Below, piece after piece: positions 52,214 through 62,605 of a DNA stretch of 64,000 nucleotides. Numbering within the stretch: position 1 is the first letter of the stretch; each line of letters begins with the position of its first letter. The translations under genes and the position numbers were made by a program. The notes under the pieces were generated by a model that saw nothing but the letters and a program-made list of their open reading frames with translations, ran no database searches and was not told where the DNA came from. The stretch is from Molanna angustata (Eukaryota > Arthropoda > Insecta > Trichoptera > Molannidae). The DNA is taken from contig OY754986.1 in assembly GCA_963576475.1 (NCBI GenBank), positions 13,328,086 to 13,392,085 of the forward strand, in the 5' to 3' direction.

Positions 52214-54655
52214 GTAAGTTGTTGCAATAAATAAAAAAAGCTAATATTTCTCTCAACGATTTGATAAAAAAAGTTAAAAGTGTGCAGTGAAAAAATAGTG
52301 ATGTGTGTTTTTATTTTAATTCGTTACATTTCAATGTGTAAACAAGTATGTAAACAAACCAACAACCCTGCCGAGATTCAGAGGAGACATCTATAAGAAT
52401 GCATTGTTACCTTATGTTAAAGGATCGTGGCTTTCATTGTTTATCAACCATTTTTTTAATGTCGATGGTGTTCTCAGCTTCTTTTCAAACGGTGTAAATT
52501 AACCAAGCAGCGTATATAGAATTTTTAAAAATTATATTCAAATCAATAAAAATGCATAATTGGTGAACATTTCGCAAGTGCTTAAAGTGATCACGTAAAC
52601 CAGCTGATGCCAGCTGAATTCAGGCATAGTACCAAACCTCTTCAAGAAGGCCTTAGTCACTCCCATATTGGAATAGCCATCTTTGAACCCTTGCGATTTG
52701 AATAACTACAGACCAGTATCTAACCTATCTTTCTTGTCGAAACTACTAGAGAAAATCGTCGCTTCACGTATTAACTATTTCATTGAATCACAAAACATGT
52801 TCGCTAACCACCAATCAGCATACACAAAAGTCACTCCACAGAATCGGGTCTCCATCGATTACTTTCAGATGCAATCCTTGCAACAGACGCAGGCAAACTA
52901 GTTCTTCTTTCATTTCTGGATACAAACTCGCGCTTAGACACAGTCGACCATAAATTTCTTTTTAACAGACTGAACATATCCTAGGGCATTCACGGAACAG
53001 CCCGCTCGTGGCTGCAATCTTACATATTTACATAACCGTTCTCAAAGCATAATAATAAATAAAGAAAAGTCTTTCCCTACAAGAATTCCCCAGGGTTCTG
53101 TGCTTGGCCCGTTACTGTTACTGTACACAAAGGACATGTTTAATATAGTAAAATCTCATGGTCTCCTTTCACACTGCTACGCTGATGACTGGCAGCTGTA
53201 CTTTTATTCAACTCCGAATGAATCATGCCTTCTAAAAAATAAACTTAGTCTGTGCATCGAAGAGTTAGAGCGGTAGATGTCTTCAAATAAACTAAAATTA
53301 AATCCAACTAAAGCCGAATTTCCCTGGACGGTCACACACCGCCGGCAACATTACATAGACAACACTCTCTGTCGTAGACTCCGACATTATTCCCAATTCC
53401 GCCGTTAAACTTCTGGGAGTACATATTAACTCACAAATAAAATCTATCAGACGAAATATACCCACGAAGCAACAAAATCTCTATATACGCAAATCTCCCA
53501 AAGCTGGAGCTAAACGAACTTCATTCCGTCTTCAACGCTGCTGCTAGGCTAATCACCGGAGCCGCGAAATTCTCACACATATTTTATCATATACGAAATC
53601 TTCTTTTCTTCGGTTTATGCAATCATTAATAGCATTATTGTTTATTTAAAAAATAAATTTTTTACAATTTTATCAAAATATCAAATGAATCAAGCTGAAA
53701 TCATTCATTGTCATCGAAATGGGATGCTAATGTCCTGCAGTGGGCCAACACCGGCTGACGATGACTTTTTTGTACATAATGTAAATAAATATATTGCATT
53801 ATCTTTCTACCAACCAAATCAACGTGTTCTTTGTATAATTTGATAGGTATATTTACCTAAATATATGGTGCATAAAGAACCTAAAAAAATAAGAAAGACT
53901 GATCAGGATTATTTATTTATTTATTTTATGTATTCATCTTTCTGTACATAATATCAATAAATATACGGTACACTGCCGTGCATTTTTCAACAAAAAAAAA
54001 TTTATTTGACTAAACAGCAATTATCTCTTTCTGCTTACAGCTCATCGTCATTTCCATCTCGATGGTAGTGGCAGAACCACCATCGCCTTATCAGTACAAT
54101 CGACCACAACCACCACCGAGACCTCAACCTGTCCAGAACTTCGTGGTGCAACAACAGCTTCCCGTTCAATCACATCACCACTCCAGTTCGGGATCGTCCC
54201 ACTCCTTCGCCCAAGCTCCGCTCCCACCACCCTCAACGTCCTACGGGTTCCCCAACCAACACATCCAAACTGGATCTTCCAGCCACATTTCCTCTTCCAG
54301 CATCGGAAACTCTTTCGTCCTTCCACCACAGCCAGCCCAGACTTACGGCCCCGCCCTGTCCTCTCAAGGGACGAACCAGGTCAACTTCGTAGCCAACGAA
54401 ATGTCGGGACTCGACGACGGACTCAGGACCCAGATCGAGCAGATTCTGCTGAAGGAAGAGTCCCGAGCGTACTCTGAGTACTCCGGAGCCGACGGTACGA
54501 AGGTTGTGTCGATCTCAATGGAAGGTCCGAGGCCGTCTTTGAACGTGGCGCAGTTTGTTGTGCCTGTGCCGTTTCAGCAAAGTCACGTGAGCCAGCCCAG
54601 CTTCAATGTGCCGTCGATCGGAGTACCAGCGGCGCAATATGGACCACCACATTAA
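52193..54655 (+). CDS. Secreted Pro/Ser/Gln-rich protein (two exons, complete)
   Basis: Join 52193-52213 and 54041-54655: 211 residues. Exon 1 codes only MDNYFIF; exon 2 continues the signal peptide (LIVISISMVVA, likely cut before EPPSP). The tiny signal-peptide first exon split is usual for insect cuticular-protein and other secreted-protein genes. The mature protein is low-complexity: PQPPPRPQPVQN, HHHSSSGSSHS, QLPVQ. A conserved-looking acidic helix (GLDDGLRTQIEQILLKEESR, about 130-149) precedes YSEYSGADGTKVVSI, then Pro/Gln-rich repeats of FVVPVPF and FNVPSIG, ending AAQYGPPH. It has no Cys and no chitin-binding R&R motif. An extracellular-matrix or cuticle role is a guess. Codon use is GC-rich against an AT-rich flank, which supports coding. 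I do not recognise the family. Confidence 0.75.
52214..54040 (+). other. Intron of the secreted-protein gene
   Basis: Contains a MITE-D fragment at 52,555-52,625 ('attggtgaacatttcgcaag', 'gtgatcacgtaaaccagc') and a degenerate LINE (52,630-53,620). The last 400 bases are AT-rich. Confidence 0.65.
52630..53620 (+). pseudogene. Degenerate CR1-group LINE reverse transcriptase in the intron
   Basis: + strand pieces in shifting frames: LNNYRPVSNLSFLSKLLEKI, VASRINYFIESQNMFANHQS, DTVDHKFLFNRL, a QGSVLGPLL-like segment, YADDWQLYFYSTPN with the YADD catalytic box at about 53,180, and NPTKAEF. Several stops and frameshifts interrupt it. Order and spacing fit the RT of a CR1/Rex-type element. N-terminal endonuclease missing. 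Confidence 0.8.
54041..54655 (+). CDS. Secreted-protein gene exon 2
   Basis: Acceptor 'tttctgcttacag' ends at 54,040. The frame is open from the acceptor (LIVISISMVVAEPPSP) to TAA at 54,653-54,655. An internal ATG at 54,062 would cut the signal peptide in half. Confidence 0.8.
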   Translation, partial: LIVISISMVVAEPPSPYQYNRPQPPPRPQPVQNFVVQQQLPVQSHHHSSSGSSHSFAQAPLPPPSTSYGFPNQHIQTGSSSHISSSSIGNSFVLPPQPAQTYGPALSSQGTNQVNFVANEMSGLDDGLRTQIEQILLKEESRAYSEYSGADGTKVVSISMEGPRPSLNVAQFVVPVPFQQSHVSQPSFNVPSIGVPAAQYGPPH

Positions 54656-54709
54656 ACAGAAAGAAGACTGAAAAAAATTGTAAATATTGTACACATAAAC
54701 CATAGTTTT

Positions 54710-54715
54710 AATAAA
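54710..54715 (+). terminator. Poly(A) signal
   Basis: AATAAA 55 bases after the stop, followed by an A-rich run; 3'UTR of about 75 bases expected. Confidence 0.75.
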
Positions 54716-55124
54716 GAAAAAAAAACTTTACGTATTTTCTTATTCACAAATTCACATTCATCTACATCACTCAATCGCATTCATATACCACACTGCAGTA
54801 CTAATAATAGAATTAATTCATTCATTCCACGCTTTTGTACAAGGTTTTACGGTACTGATTCATTCAATAACACATATTCGCAATATCGCAGGAGTATATC
54901 GGCAATCAATGACGAGGAAATATTTTTTTTTATTTACATAATATACGGCATAAGCCATTTACTTGTTTCAATACTAAAAATAATTAATTACAAACAAGGA
55001 TATAAATATAGAAACAGACAAATATAAAGAAGCACATAAAAATATAGAAACAGATAAAAATATAGAAACAGATAAATATATACAAAGAGATAAAAATATA
55101 GAAACAGATAAAAATATAGATTAA
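54716..55124. repeat. 3' flank with a small tandem repeat
   Basis: Bases 55,006-55,122 repeat 'atatagaaacagataaa' about six times with changes (period about 18-22). Upstream is AT-rich flank. Confidence 0.7.
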
Positions 55125-55290
55125 GGGCGCATATAAACCTAAATACCCAAATTTCAAATCAAATTCCTCAAATATGTTAAATAGTGTATTTCTAGAAAAA
55201 ATAGTGTTTTCAATGTTTCTCTAGTGAATGTTCGTCGCACATTTTTAAAATTCAGCATAAATTCTCACTACATAACATGAATAAAAGAAG
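55125..55290 (-). repeat. Repeat E fragment
   Basis: 'catataaacctaaatacc', 'tctagtgaatgttcgtcgc' and 'aaattcagcataaattc' match 14,800-14,950. Confidence 0.6.
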
Positions 55291-55347
55291 AATTAAAATA
55301 AAATTGTTCAGACAATTTTATAAATGTTATCAATCAAAGCTTAAATG

Positions 55348-55915
55348 AAATAATCCGACTGTCGATTTGTTCGAGAGAATTTATTTCTCTCAACATATTG
55401 GCAAAGTATCAAGCCAAGATACGCGAAATTTGTATGCAGGGTATTTATTTTTCACGGTTTTTCCAACTTTGAAGTCAAAATAAACCAACCTAGAGGCTTC
55501 GTATGGATTTACTCAGAATTCGGAGTACAACATTTAGTGTGTATGTGTATCTATGTGTGTGTGTGTCCGTCCCCCGTCCCTTATAACTTTTGATCTGCTC
55601 AATTTACAGAGCCCAAAATTTCAGAATATATAGAGTTATAGGTCTACAAAACTTTTATAAGTACTCAGAATTTTAAATTTTTGTTCAAGTCAAAAAACTC
55701 AGAGGCTTCACAGCATATGTGTTCTGTATATGGATTTACTCAGAATTCGAAGTAGAACAAAGTGTGTTTGTGTGTGTCCGTTTTTTTTTATTTTTTATTA
55801 AGAAAAATATTTATTTTATGATAAATTTATATGTTTAACTGCCTATATTTCCAAAGTTTTTAAAATTATCGAATAAAGCCGAAACAACCCAACTAGATAA
55901 TTTAATTTTCTATAA
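55348..55915 (+). mobile_element. HINE-A copy, rearranged
   Basis: Starts 'tccgactgtcgatttgttc'. The 'ggatttactcagaattcg' plus (GT)n block occurs twice (55,505 and 55,733), so an internal stretch is duplicated. It is cut at 55,915 by the inverted copy that follows. Confidence 0.7.
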
Positions 55916-56936
55916 ACTAGTTGCATGTAACACATGAGATCCAACTGTCGATAGCGATAGTATGTATAGTTGAAGAATATGTACCAAACTATAAACCCAT
56001 AGATACAAATTATTGAATATTTTCAGATATTTTGTTTTCTATACAACATATGTAGGTATGTATGTCAAGATAGGATAGTATGGAGGAAGATCCTTTTTCC
56101 TACCCAGAATATGCAAATTGCATGATGGTATGTATGTATGTTTGGAGATGAAGTAACAAACTATTAAGTCTTCTTACATATTGTGTATAGGCGACTGCCA
56201 TACAAAATGTATGAAGCGATGTCGTCACTAAATTCAATTTTTAAAAAAATTGTTAAAAAAAAATTGAGATCTTCTACTACAATGCTGATATTTTTTATAG
56301 AAAATTAAATTATCTAGTTGGGGTGTTTCGGCTTTTTTCGATAATTGTAAAAGTTTTGGAAATATAGGCAGTTAAACTCATAAATTTATCATAAAAAAAA
56401 TATTTTTCTTAATAAAAAATGTTTGAGAAACCCTGGAATTTTTTTGAAAAAACTAATTTGAGATTTTGTATTTGTCTATGTTTGTACCAATTTTCAGCGT
56501 TCTAGCGTTTATGGTTTCTGAGATAAATGGAAAAATAAAATAAAAATTCAAAAGTTGATAACCCCTGACTGAAACAAAAATTCAAAATTCCGAGTATAAA
56601 AGTTTTGTAGGCCTGTAACTGTTTATATATTCTGAAATTTAAGGCTCTGTAAATTGAGCGGATCAAAAGTTATAAGGGGGGGACGGACACACAGACACAC
56701 ACACACACACAGACACACACACACACAGACACACGAAATGTTCTACTCCGAATTCTGAGTAAATCCGTGTATGGAACATATATGCTGCGAAGCCTCTAAG
56801 TTGGTGTTTTTTGACTTCAAAGTTGGAAAAGCCATGAAAAAAGTAGACCTCTCCATACAATTCTCGCGTATTCTGGCTTGATACATTGTCGATATGTTAA
56901 GAGAACAAAGTTCTCCTGAACAAATCGACAGTTGGA
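55916..56936 (-). mobile_element. HINE-A full-length copy
   Basis: Minus orientation: ACTAGTTGCATGTAACACATG (right end with hairpin) at the left side, through (CA)n with poly-G at 56,677-56,735, to CGACAGTTGGA at 56,936. Almost identical to 57,540-58,552. Confidence 0.8.
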
Positions 56937-56939
56937 AAA

Positions 56940-57296
56940 TATTAGCATTGTTGTATTATGTCTCAAACTTTTTTAACAATTTTTATAAAAATTGAATTTA
57001 GTGAGGACATCGTTTCATACAATTTGTATGGCAGTATACACTACACAATATCTACGGGGACTCAATAGCTTGATACTTTACCTCCGAAAATACATATATA
57101 CCATCATCCTGTTTTCATATTCTGGGTAAGAAAAAAGGACTGACCTCCATACTATCCTATCCTGACATACATACCTATATGTTTTATATAGAAAACAAAA
57201 TATCTTAAAATGTTTAAGTTTTGTACGTATTCTTCAATTATACATACTATCGCTATCGTCAGTTGGATCTCATGTGGTATATGCAACTAGTATACA
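56940..57296 (+). mobile_element. HINE-A 3' half
   Basis: Plus-strand piece from 'aacaatttttataaaaattg' through 'ctgacctccatactatcc' to 'gcaactagt', diverged from the copies that flank it. Confidence 0.75.
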
Positions 57297-57539
57297 AAAT
57301 AACAGTACCTTCTGCGAAAGTGCTATAAAGCTTAGTTTTGTATTTGAAAATAATGCGCTAATCAACAAAAGCTCGTCGGCTTAGTGGTTAGGTAGGTCTA
57401 AGATCTACGGTTGATTATGCACCAATAATTGAAATTTAATAACTTAACTCAAAGAGAAGGCAGGAGCAAAATAAATAGAAGCACTAGATTAGAAAAGTGT
57501 TAATTCACATATTTAATGATCAGACATATTAAAACTATA
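57297..57539. other. Spacer with a tRNA-like scrap
   Basis: 'gtcggcttagtggttagg' at 57,384 resembles the A-box end of SINE-B. Nothing else. Confidence 0.4.
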
Positions 57540-58552
57540 CTAGTTGCATGTAACACATGAGATCCAACTGTCGATAGCGATAGTATGTATAGTTGAAGAA
57601 TATGTACCAAACTATAAACCCATAGATACAAATTATTGAATATTTTCAGATATTTTGTTTTCTATACAACATATGTAGGTATGTATGTCAAGATAGGATA
57701 GTATGGAGGAAGATCCTTTTTCCTACCCAGAATATGCAAATAGCATGATGGTATGTATGTATGTATGTTTGGAGATGAAGTATCAAACTATTAAGTCTTC
57801 TTACATATTGTGTATAGGCGACTGCCATACAAAATGTATGAAGCGATGTCGTCACTAAATTCAATTTTTAAAAAAATTGTTAAAAAAAATTGAGATCTTC
57901 TACTACAATGTTAATATTTTTTATAGAAAATTAAATTATCTAGTTGGGGTGTTTCGGCTTTTTTCGATAATTGTAAAAGTTTTGGAAATATAGGTAGTTA
58001 AACTCATAAATTTATCATAAAAAAAATATTTTTCTTAATAAAAAATGTTTGAGAAACCCTGGAATTTTTTTGAAAAAACTAATTTGAGATTTTGTATTTG
58101 TCTATGTTTGTACCAATTTTCAGCATTCTAGCGTGTATGGTTTCTGAGATATATGGAAAAATAAAATAAAAATTCAAAAGTTGATAACCCCTGACTGAAA
58201 CAAAAATTCAAAATTCCGAGTATAAAAGTTTTGTAGGCCTGTAACTGTTTATATATTCTGAAATTTTAGGCTCTGTAAATTGAGCGGATCAAAAGTTATA
58301 AGGGGGGGACGGACACACAGACACACACACACACAGACACACAGACACACGAAATGTTCTACTCCGAATTCTGAGTAAATCCGTGTATGGAACATATATG
58401 CTGCGAAGCCTCTAAGTTGGTGTTTTTTGACTTCAAAGATGGAAAAGCCGTGAAAAAAGTAGACCTCTCCATACAATTCTCGCGTATTCTGGCTTGATAC
58501 ATTGTCGATATGTTAAGAGAACAAAGTTCTCCTGAACAAATCGACAGTTGGA
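57540..58552 (-). mobile_element. HINE-A full-length copy (second inverted copy)
   Basis: Same extent and order as 55,916-56,936; differences are scattered single bases and one extra ATGT unit near 57,762. Confidence 0.8.
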
Positions 58553-58597
58553 AAACATAAAAAAAAACTTCTTTAATTAATCCACTTTTTATTTCTT

Positions 58598-58770
58598 GGT
58601 CTGGTTCAATCGGCGAAATCAAAACCCTCACGATTACCCATATCATGGATATAATTATTATATGGAGTTTTATAATATCTTTAGATGTCATAGAACTCCG
58701 TACGATAATTATATCCATGATATGGGTAATCACTAGGGTTTTGATTTCGCCGGTCGAACCAGACTTGCCC
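58598..58770. mobile_element. Palindrome G element
   Basis: 'tctggttcaatcggcgaaat', 'acccatatcatggatataat' and 'tatggagttttata' on the left are inverted at 'aactccgtacgataattata', 'tatccatgatatgggt' and 'atttcgccggtcgaaccaga' on the right, around a short centre. A diverged copy is at 21,240-21,395. Small foldback transposon. Confidence 0.8.
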
Positions 58771-59620
58771 CCCAGGCTGTAGTTGAATATTTTTTTGTTA
58801 CTTTTAATTAAAAAAAAAATTAAATGAAGTGGAATTACGTCAAAAACTATCGGTCGAAAAATTCAATTAAATATTATACACATGGGCAATAATTACTGAA
58901 AAAATTGAAAATCTTTTTTTGGCAAGTTCATTGAATATATTTATTTTTTATTATATATTTTTTTTCAAATTGTTTAAATATTTTTTGCAAGTACATAAAT
59001 CACAAACTTGTAGAGAAATTAAACCATCTCACTAGAATTGAGTGACAATTTGCCATACTTTCACGTATATATATTTTGTTAATTTGTTTAAAATGCAAAT
59101 AAGATATCTCCATCATAAAATAAGGCAAATTTGCATATTTATTTTATTTATTTTTATTTATTTCTATCCAAAAATATACAGTATATATGAGATACAAAAT
59201 ATCTTAAGATAATATAAGCTTATTCATAGATAGTTAACATACAAAGTAAATATAAGTTATTTCATTTCAATAAATATCAATTTACCACTTCACTGGAGCT
59301 TACATAGTTTAAGCCATATCTTTTTGTTTGTATCTTTGTTACTAGCCCCCTCACTAGGCATAGCCTGTGCTAAGGTGATCCCATATAAAAAACGTGCATT
59401 TCATACTTATGGACTTCCATAAAAAAAAACTATTAAATAATTTAACAAATCAATAAAAATAATAATCCTAATACGATACTAGAGTAATGTAGCATTTACA
59501 AATGAAATGGCGTTCTCATTTTTTGTTACTTAATACCAATATGTTATATATAATGTTAAAATTAATTTGTGATAATTTGTAATTTTTCTAGAAAATAAAT
59601 TTAAAAAAAAATATCCCCAC
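58771..59620. other. AT-rich spacer
   Basis: A LINE-like 3' piece may lie at 59,340-59,390 ('cccctcactaggcatagcc'). Nothing else recognised. Confidence 0.4.
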
Positions 59621-59623
59621 AAT

Positions 59624-60410
59624 TTTTTTAACAGATTTTTAATTATCTCAATAGAGACGAAGTTGGAATATATACTGTAGGAGAACCGGGAAATCAAGGC
59701 ACCTACAGGGCTTACGACCTGTCGTCGGCTGGTTTACGTGATCACTTTATGCGCTTGCGCAACGTTCACCAATTATGCCCGTCTCTATTGAGATAATTAA
59801 AAATCTATTAAAAATATCTTTGACTCCCGACAGGGAAAAAATCCAATGTTTGCGCATATGCAATAATAAAAATATATTCGATTACTTACACATTGGTACA
59901 AGTAGGTAAATAAGACAAAATGACCTTATAAGTCTGGCGTAATTCAGGGGTGACTTCTATGCGAAAAATGCATTGTCACCTCAGGTATAAGAATTGTTGC
60001 TTATATTATTTACAAAAAGCCAATTCTCTCAATAGATGGCGTTACAACAAAAATAAATAAAAATAATAAGAATGTTGTTCATAATTTCACACATAGATGG
60101 CTGTAGTAAAAATCCTTATTTTCAAGCGAAAAGAATTTCAGTATTGCAATATATAGAACTTTCAAAAATTTAATTGATAGGGATCACATTAAAAAGGCAT
60201 AATTGGTGAACGTTGCGCAAGCGCATAAAGTGATCACGTAAACCAGCCGATGACAGGTCGCAAGCCCCGTAGGTTCCTTGATTTCCCGGTTCTCCTACAG
60301 TAAATATTCCAACTTCGTCTCTATTGAGATAATTAAAAATCTGTTAAAAAATATCTTTGACTCTCGACAGGGAAAAAATCCAATGTTTGCGCATATGCAA
60401 TAATAAAAAA
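59624..60410. mobile_element. MITE-D cluster
   Basis: Left arm (59,630-59,725), an interior jump at 59,778 where the right-arm end 'gtctctattgagataatta' follows 'ccaattatgcc', the outer word 'atgcgcatatgcaataata'-type sequence, then another right half at 60,130-60,400. Best read as a MITE-D copy with an internal deletion next to, or nested in, a second copy; old spacer of about 200 bases lies between. Confidence 0.65.
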
Positions 60411-60411
60411 T

Positions 60412-60600
60412 ATCCCCACAATATTGTGTTACTAGTGACAGTTGTGCGGGTGTGCATTATCTTCTAAAAAGGAAGCACGACACGTGCGTGTATACCCACG
60501 CACCAATCTTGTCTCACCAGGCAGCATTCAGAATGGGTGGTGAACCCCGTTGCTGAACTTTGTGAGATGTAATTTTGTATTTTCGGTTAGCTGGCTCTTA
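60412..60600 (+). mobile_element. SINE-I copy
   Basis: 'gtgacagttgtgcgggtg', 'gcacgacacgtgcgtgtata', 'gcagcattcagaatgggtgg', 'gttagctggctctt'. Confidence 0.65.
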
Positions 60601-60604
60601 TATT

Positions 60605-60955
60605 TTATCAAATGACAGTTTGCAAACACGACTGCCTCAAATACCAAATTATTAAGATTTTTCAAATAACAGTTTTCATTCACGACTGCCTCAAATACCA
60701 AATTATTAAGATTTTTTCAAATGACAGTTTTCAAACACGACTGCCTCAAATACCAAATTATTAATATTTTTTCAAATGACACTTTTCAAACACGACTGCC
60801 TTAAATACCAAATTATTAAGATTTTTTCAAATGACATTTTTCAAACACGACTGCCTCAAATACCAAATTATTAATATTTTTTCAAATGACACTTTTCAAA
60901 CACGACTGCCTCAAATACCAAATTGTTAAGATTTTTTAAAATGACAGTTTTCAAA
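60605..60955. repeat. Tandem repeat, about 59-bp unit, six copies
   Basis: Each unit reads 'cacgactgcctcaaatacca', 'aattattaagattttttc', 'aaatgacagttttcaaa' with few changes. The array begins and ends abruptly. Confidence 0.9.
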
Positions 60956-61102
60956 CATAACATTATGATAAAGATGAAAATAAATTATACATATTTGCTA
61001 TATTGTAGTTATTCTGAGCAGGTATATTTTGTTCGAACCAATACGATTATTCGAATATACATACAAAGAATATGAACTTGTGTAATTATTAGTTCGAATA
61101 AC

Positions 61103-61282
61103 TTTTTTTTTTTTAAATGAATATGTCCTTGTTAAACAAGTACATATACATCTTCCTACGTTCCCTAAACTAAGCATAAATGCTTGTCCTATAGGTGAAC
61201 GAGATCGGTCGAGGCAGGATTCGAACTCGCGACCACTGGATTACTAACCCAGCGCGCTAACCGCTCTGCCATCCACCCATCC
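61103..61282 (-). mobile_element. SINE-A copy
   Basis: Full-length minus-strand copy: T-rich tail side at 61,103, 'gtacatatacatcttcctac', B box 'gcgagttcgaatcctg' (minus), head end 'gcagagcggttagcgc' (minus). Confidence 0.85.
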
Positions 61283-61681
61283 ATTAATATTAGGAGACAT
61301 TCAATATAAGTAATAGGCATTGTTATAAATCATGGAATTAAGTTATCAATGATCTGACACAACTGGTTTTGGTTCGATATTATAAGATTTTAAAATGAAT
61401 GTAAAAAATAAAAAATTGCGCCTCAAAGAGGAAATAGTATTAAATCGTGTTTTTGTTACTAATTGTTACCTATGTTACATTGTCACTCGGTGTTTTCCAA
61501 AGTGTGGTTTGCAATCAAATATATAAACACATACAACCGAAAATTTTAATGAACTCAATCCTAAAATCGATGCATAATATACAAATGAATGACTAATATG
61601 AAACTTCGCCAGAAAGAAATATACATTTTTTAATTGATGTGTTTATCAATTCAGAATGTGTTGTTGGGATCTAAATACAAA
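61283..61681. other. AT-rich spacer
   Basis: Nothing recognised. Confidence 0.4.
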
Positions 61682-62605
61682 ACCTAAATACTCAGAATTT
61701 CGAATTTTCGTTTCAGAGGTTATCAACTTTTGATTATTTGCTTTATTTAAATCCATATATCTCAAAAACCATAAAAGCTATAACGCTGAAAATTCATACA
61801 AATATAGACAAATACTATATCGCAATTTTCGTTCTAAAAAGTTGCCGATTTTCTCAATCATTTTTTAATTAAGAAAAACATTTTTTTATGATATATTTAT
61901 GTGTTTAACTGCCTTTATTTACATTTTTTTTAAACTATCGAAAAACGCTGAAACACTCCAACTAGATAATTAAATTTTCTATAAAAATATGTACACTATA
62001 GTAGTACTACTCGAACTTTTTTTAACATTTTTTATAAAAATTGAATTTAGTGACGACATCGTTTCATACAGTTTGTATGGCAGTATATACTACACAATAT
62101 CTAAGAAGACTCTCAATGGTTTGATAGCTTTATCTCCAAACATAAATACATACATACCATCATGCTTTTTTCATATTCTGGGCTGACCTCCATACTATCG
62201 TATCCTTACATACATACATACATACTTTGTATAGAAAACAAAATAACTTAAAATATTCAACAATTTCGATTTATGGGTTTATAGTTCGGTACGTATTTTT
62301 GAACTATGCACACTATCGGAATACAGGACATCGTTCGGTGGAGTAAATCCAGAAGAAGACATTGAAAGGACCACGTAGCCAGGATGGACAGTGATAGACT
62401 TGCGTATACAGCGACGAAAGAAATCCCCTCTGGCCGCCGCTTACCTGGAAGACTACCCAATAGATGGAAGGATATTTGGACTTTGTCATCCCAGAAGACA
62501 TAGTTTCTGAAAAACAGACCAACTAGGTCTACTAAACGAAGAAGAAAAGGAAGAAGACAAATTATCGCTATCGACAGTTGGATCTTATGTGTTACATGCA
62601 ACTAA
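61682..62605 (+). mobile_element. HINE-A copy carrying a LINE 3' end
   Basis: Collinear with the 3' two-thirds of 44,880-45,909 ('ctcagaatttcgaatttt' to 'gcaactaat'). Between 'cacactatcg' and 'attatcgctatcgacagttg' about 245 foreign bases are inserted. Confidence 0.75.
62318..62562 (+). pseudogene. LINE 3' end inserted in HINE-A
   Basis: + strand codes, with one break, HVARMDSDRLAYTATKEIPS, GRRLPGRLPNRWKDIWT and LSSQKT, then stops and a (GAA)n-like tail 'gaagaagaaaaggaagaag'. It is the 'WAGHVARM...GRRxxGRPxxRWxDD' tail of an insect LINE. The flanking 'ctatcg/ttatcg' may be the target duplication. Confidence 0.7.

Noticed and set aside
54048..54329. 93-codon minus-strand frame opposite the secreted-protein exon
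   Set aside because: Shadow of the GC-rich + strand exon, whose splice sites, signal peptide and poly(A) signal agree.
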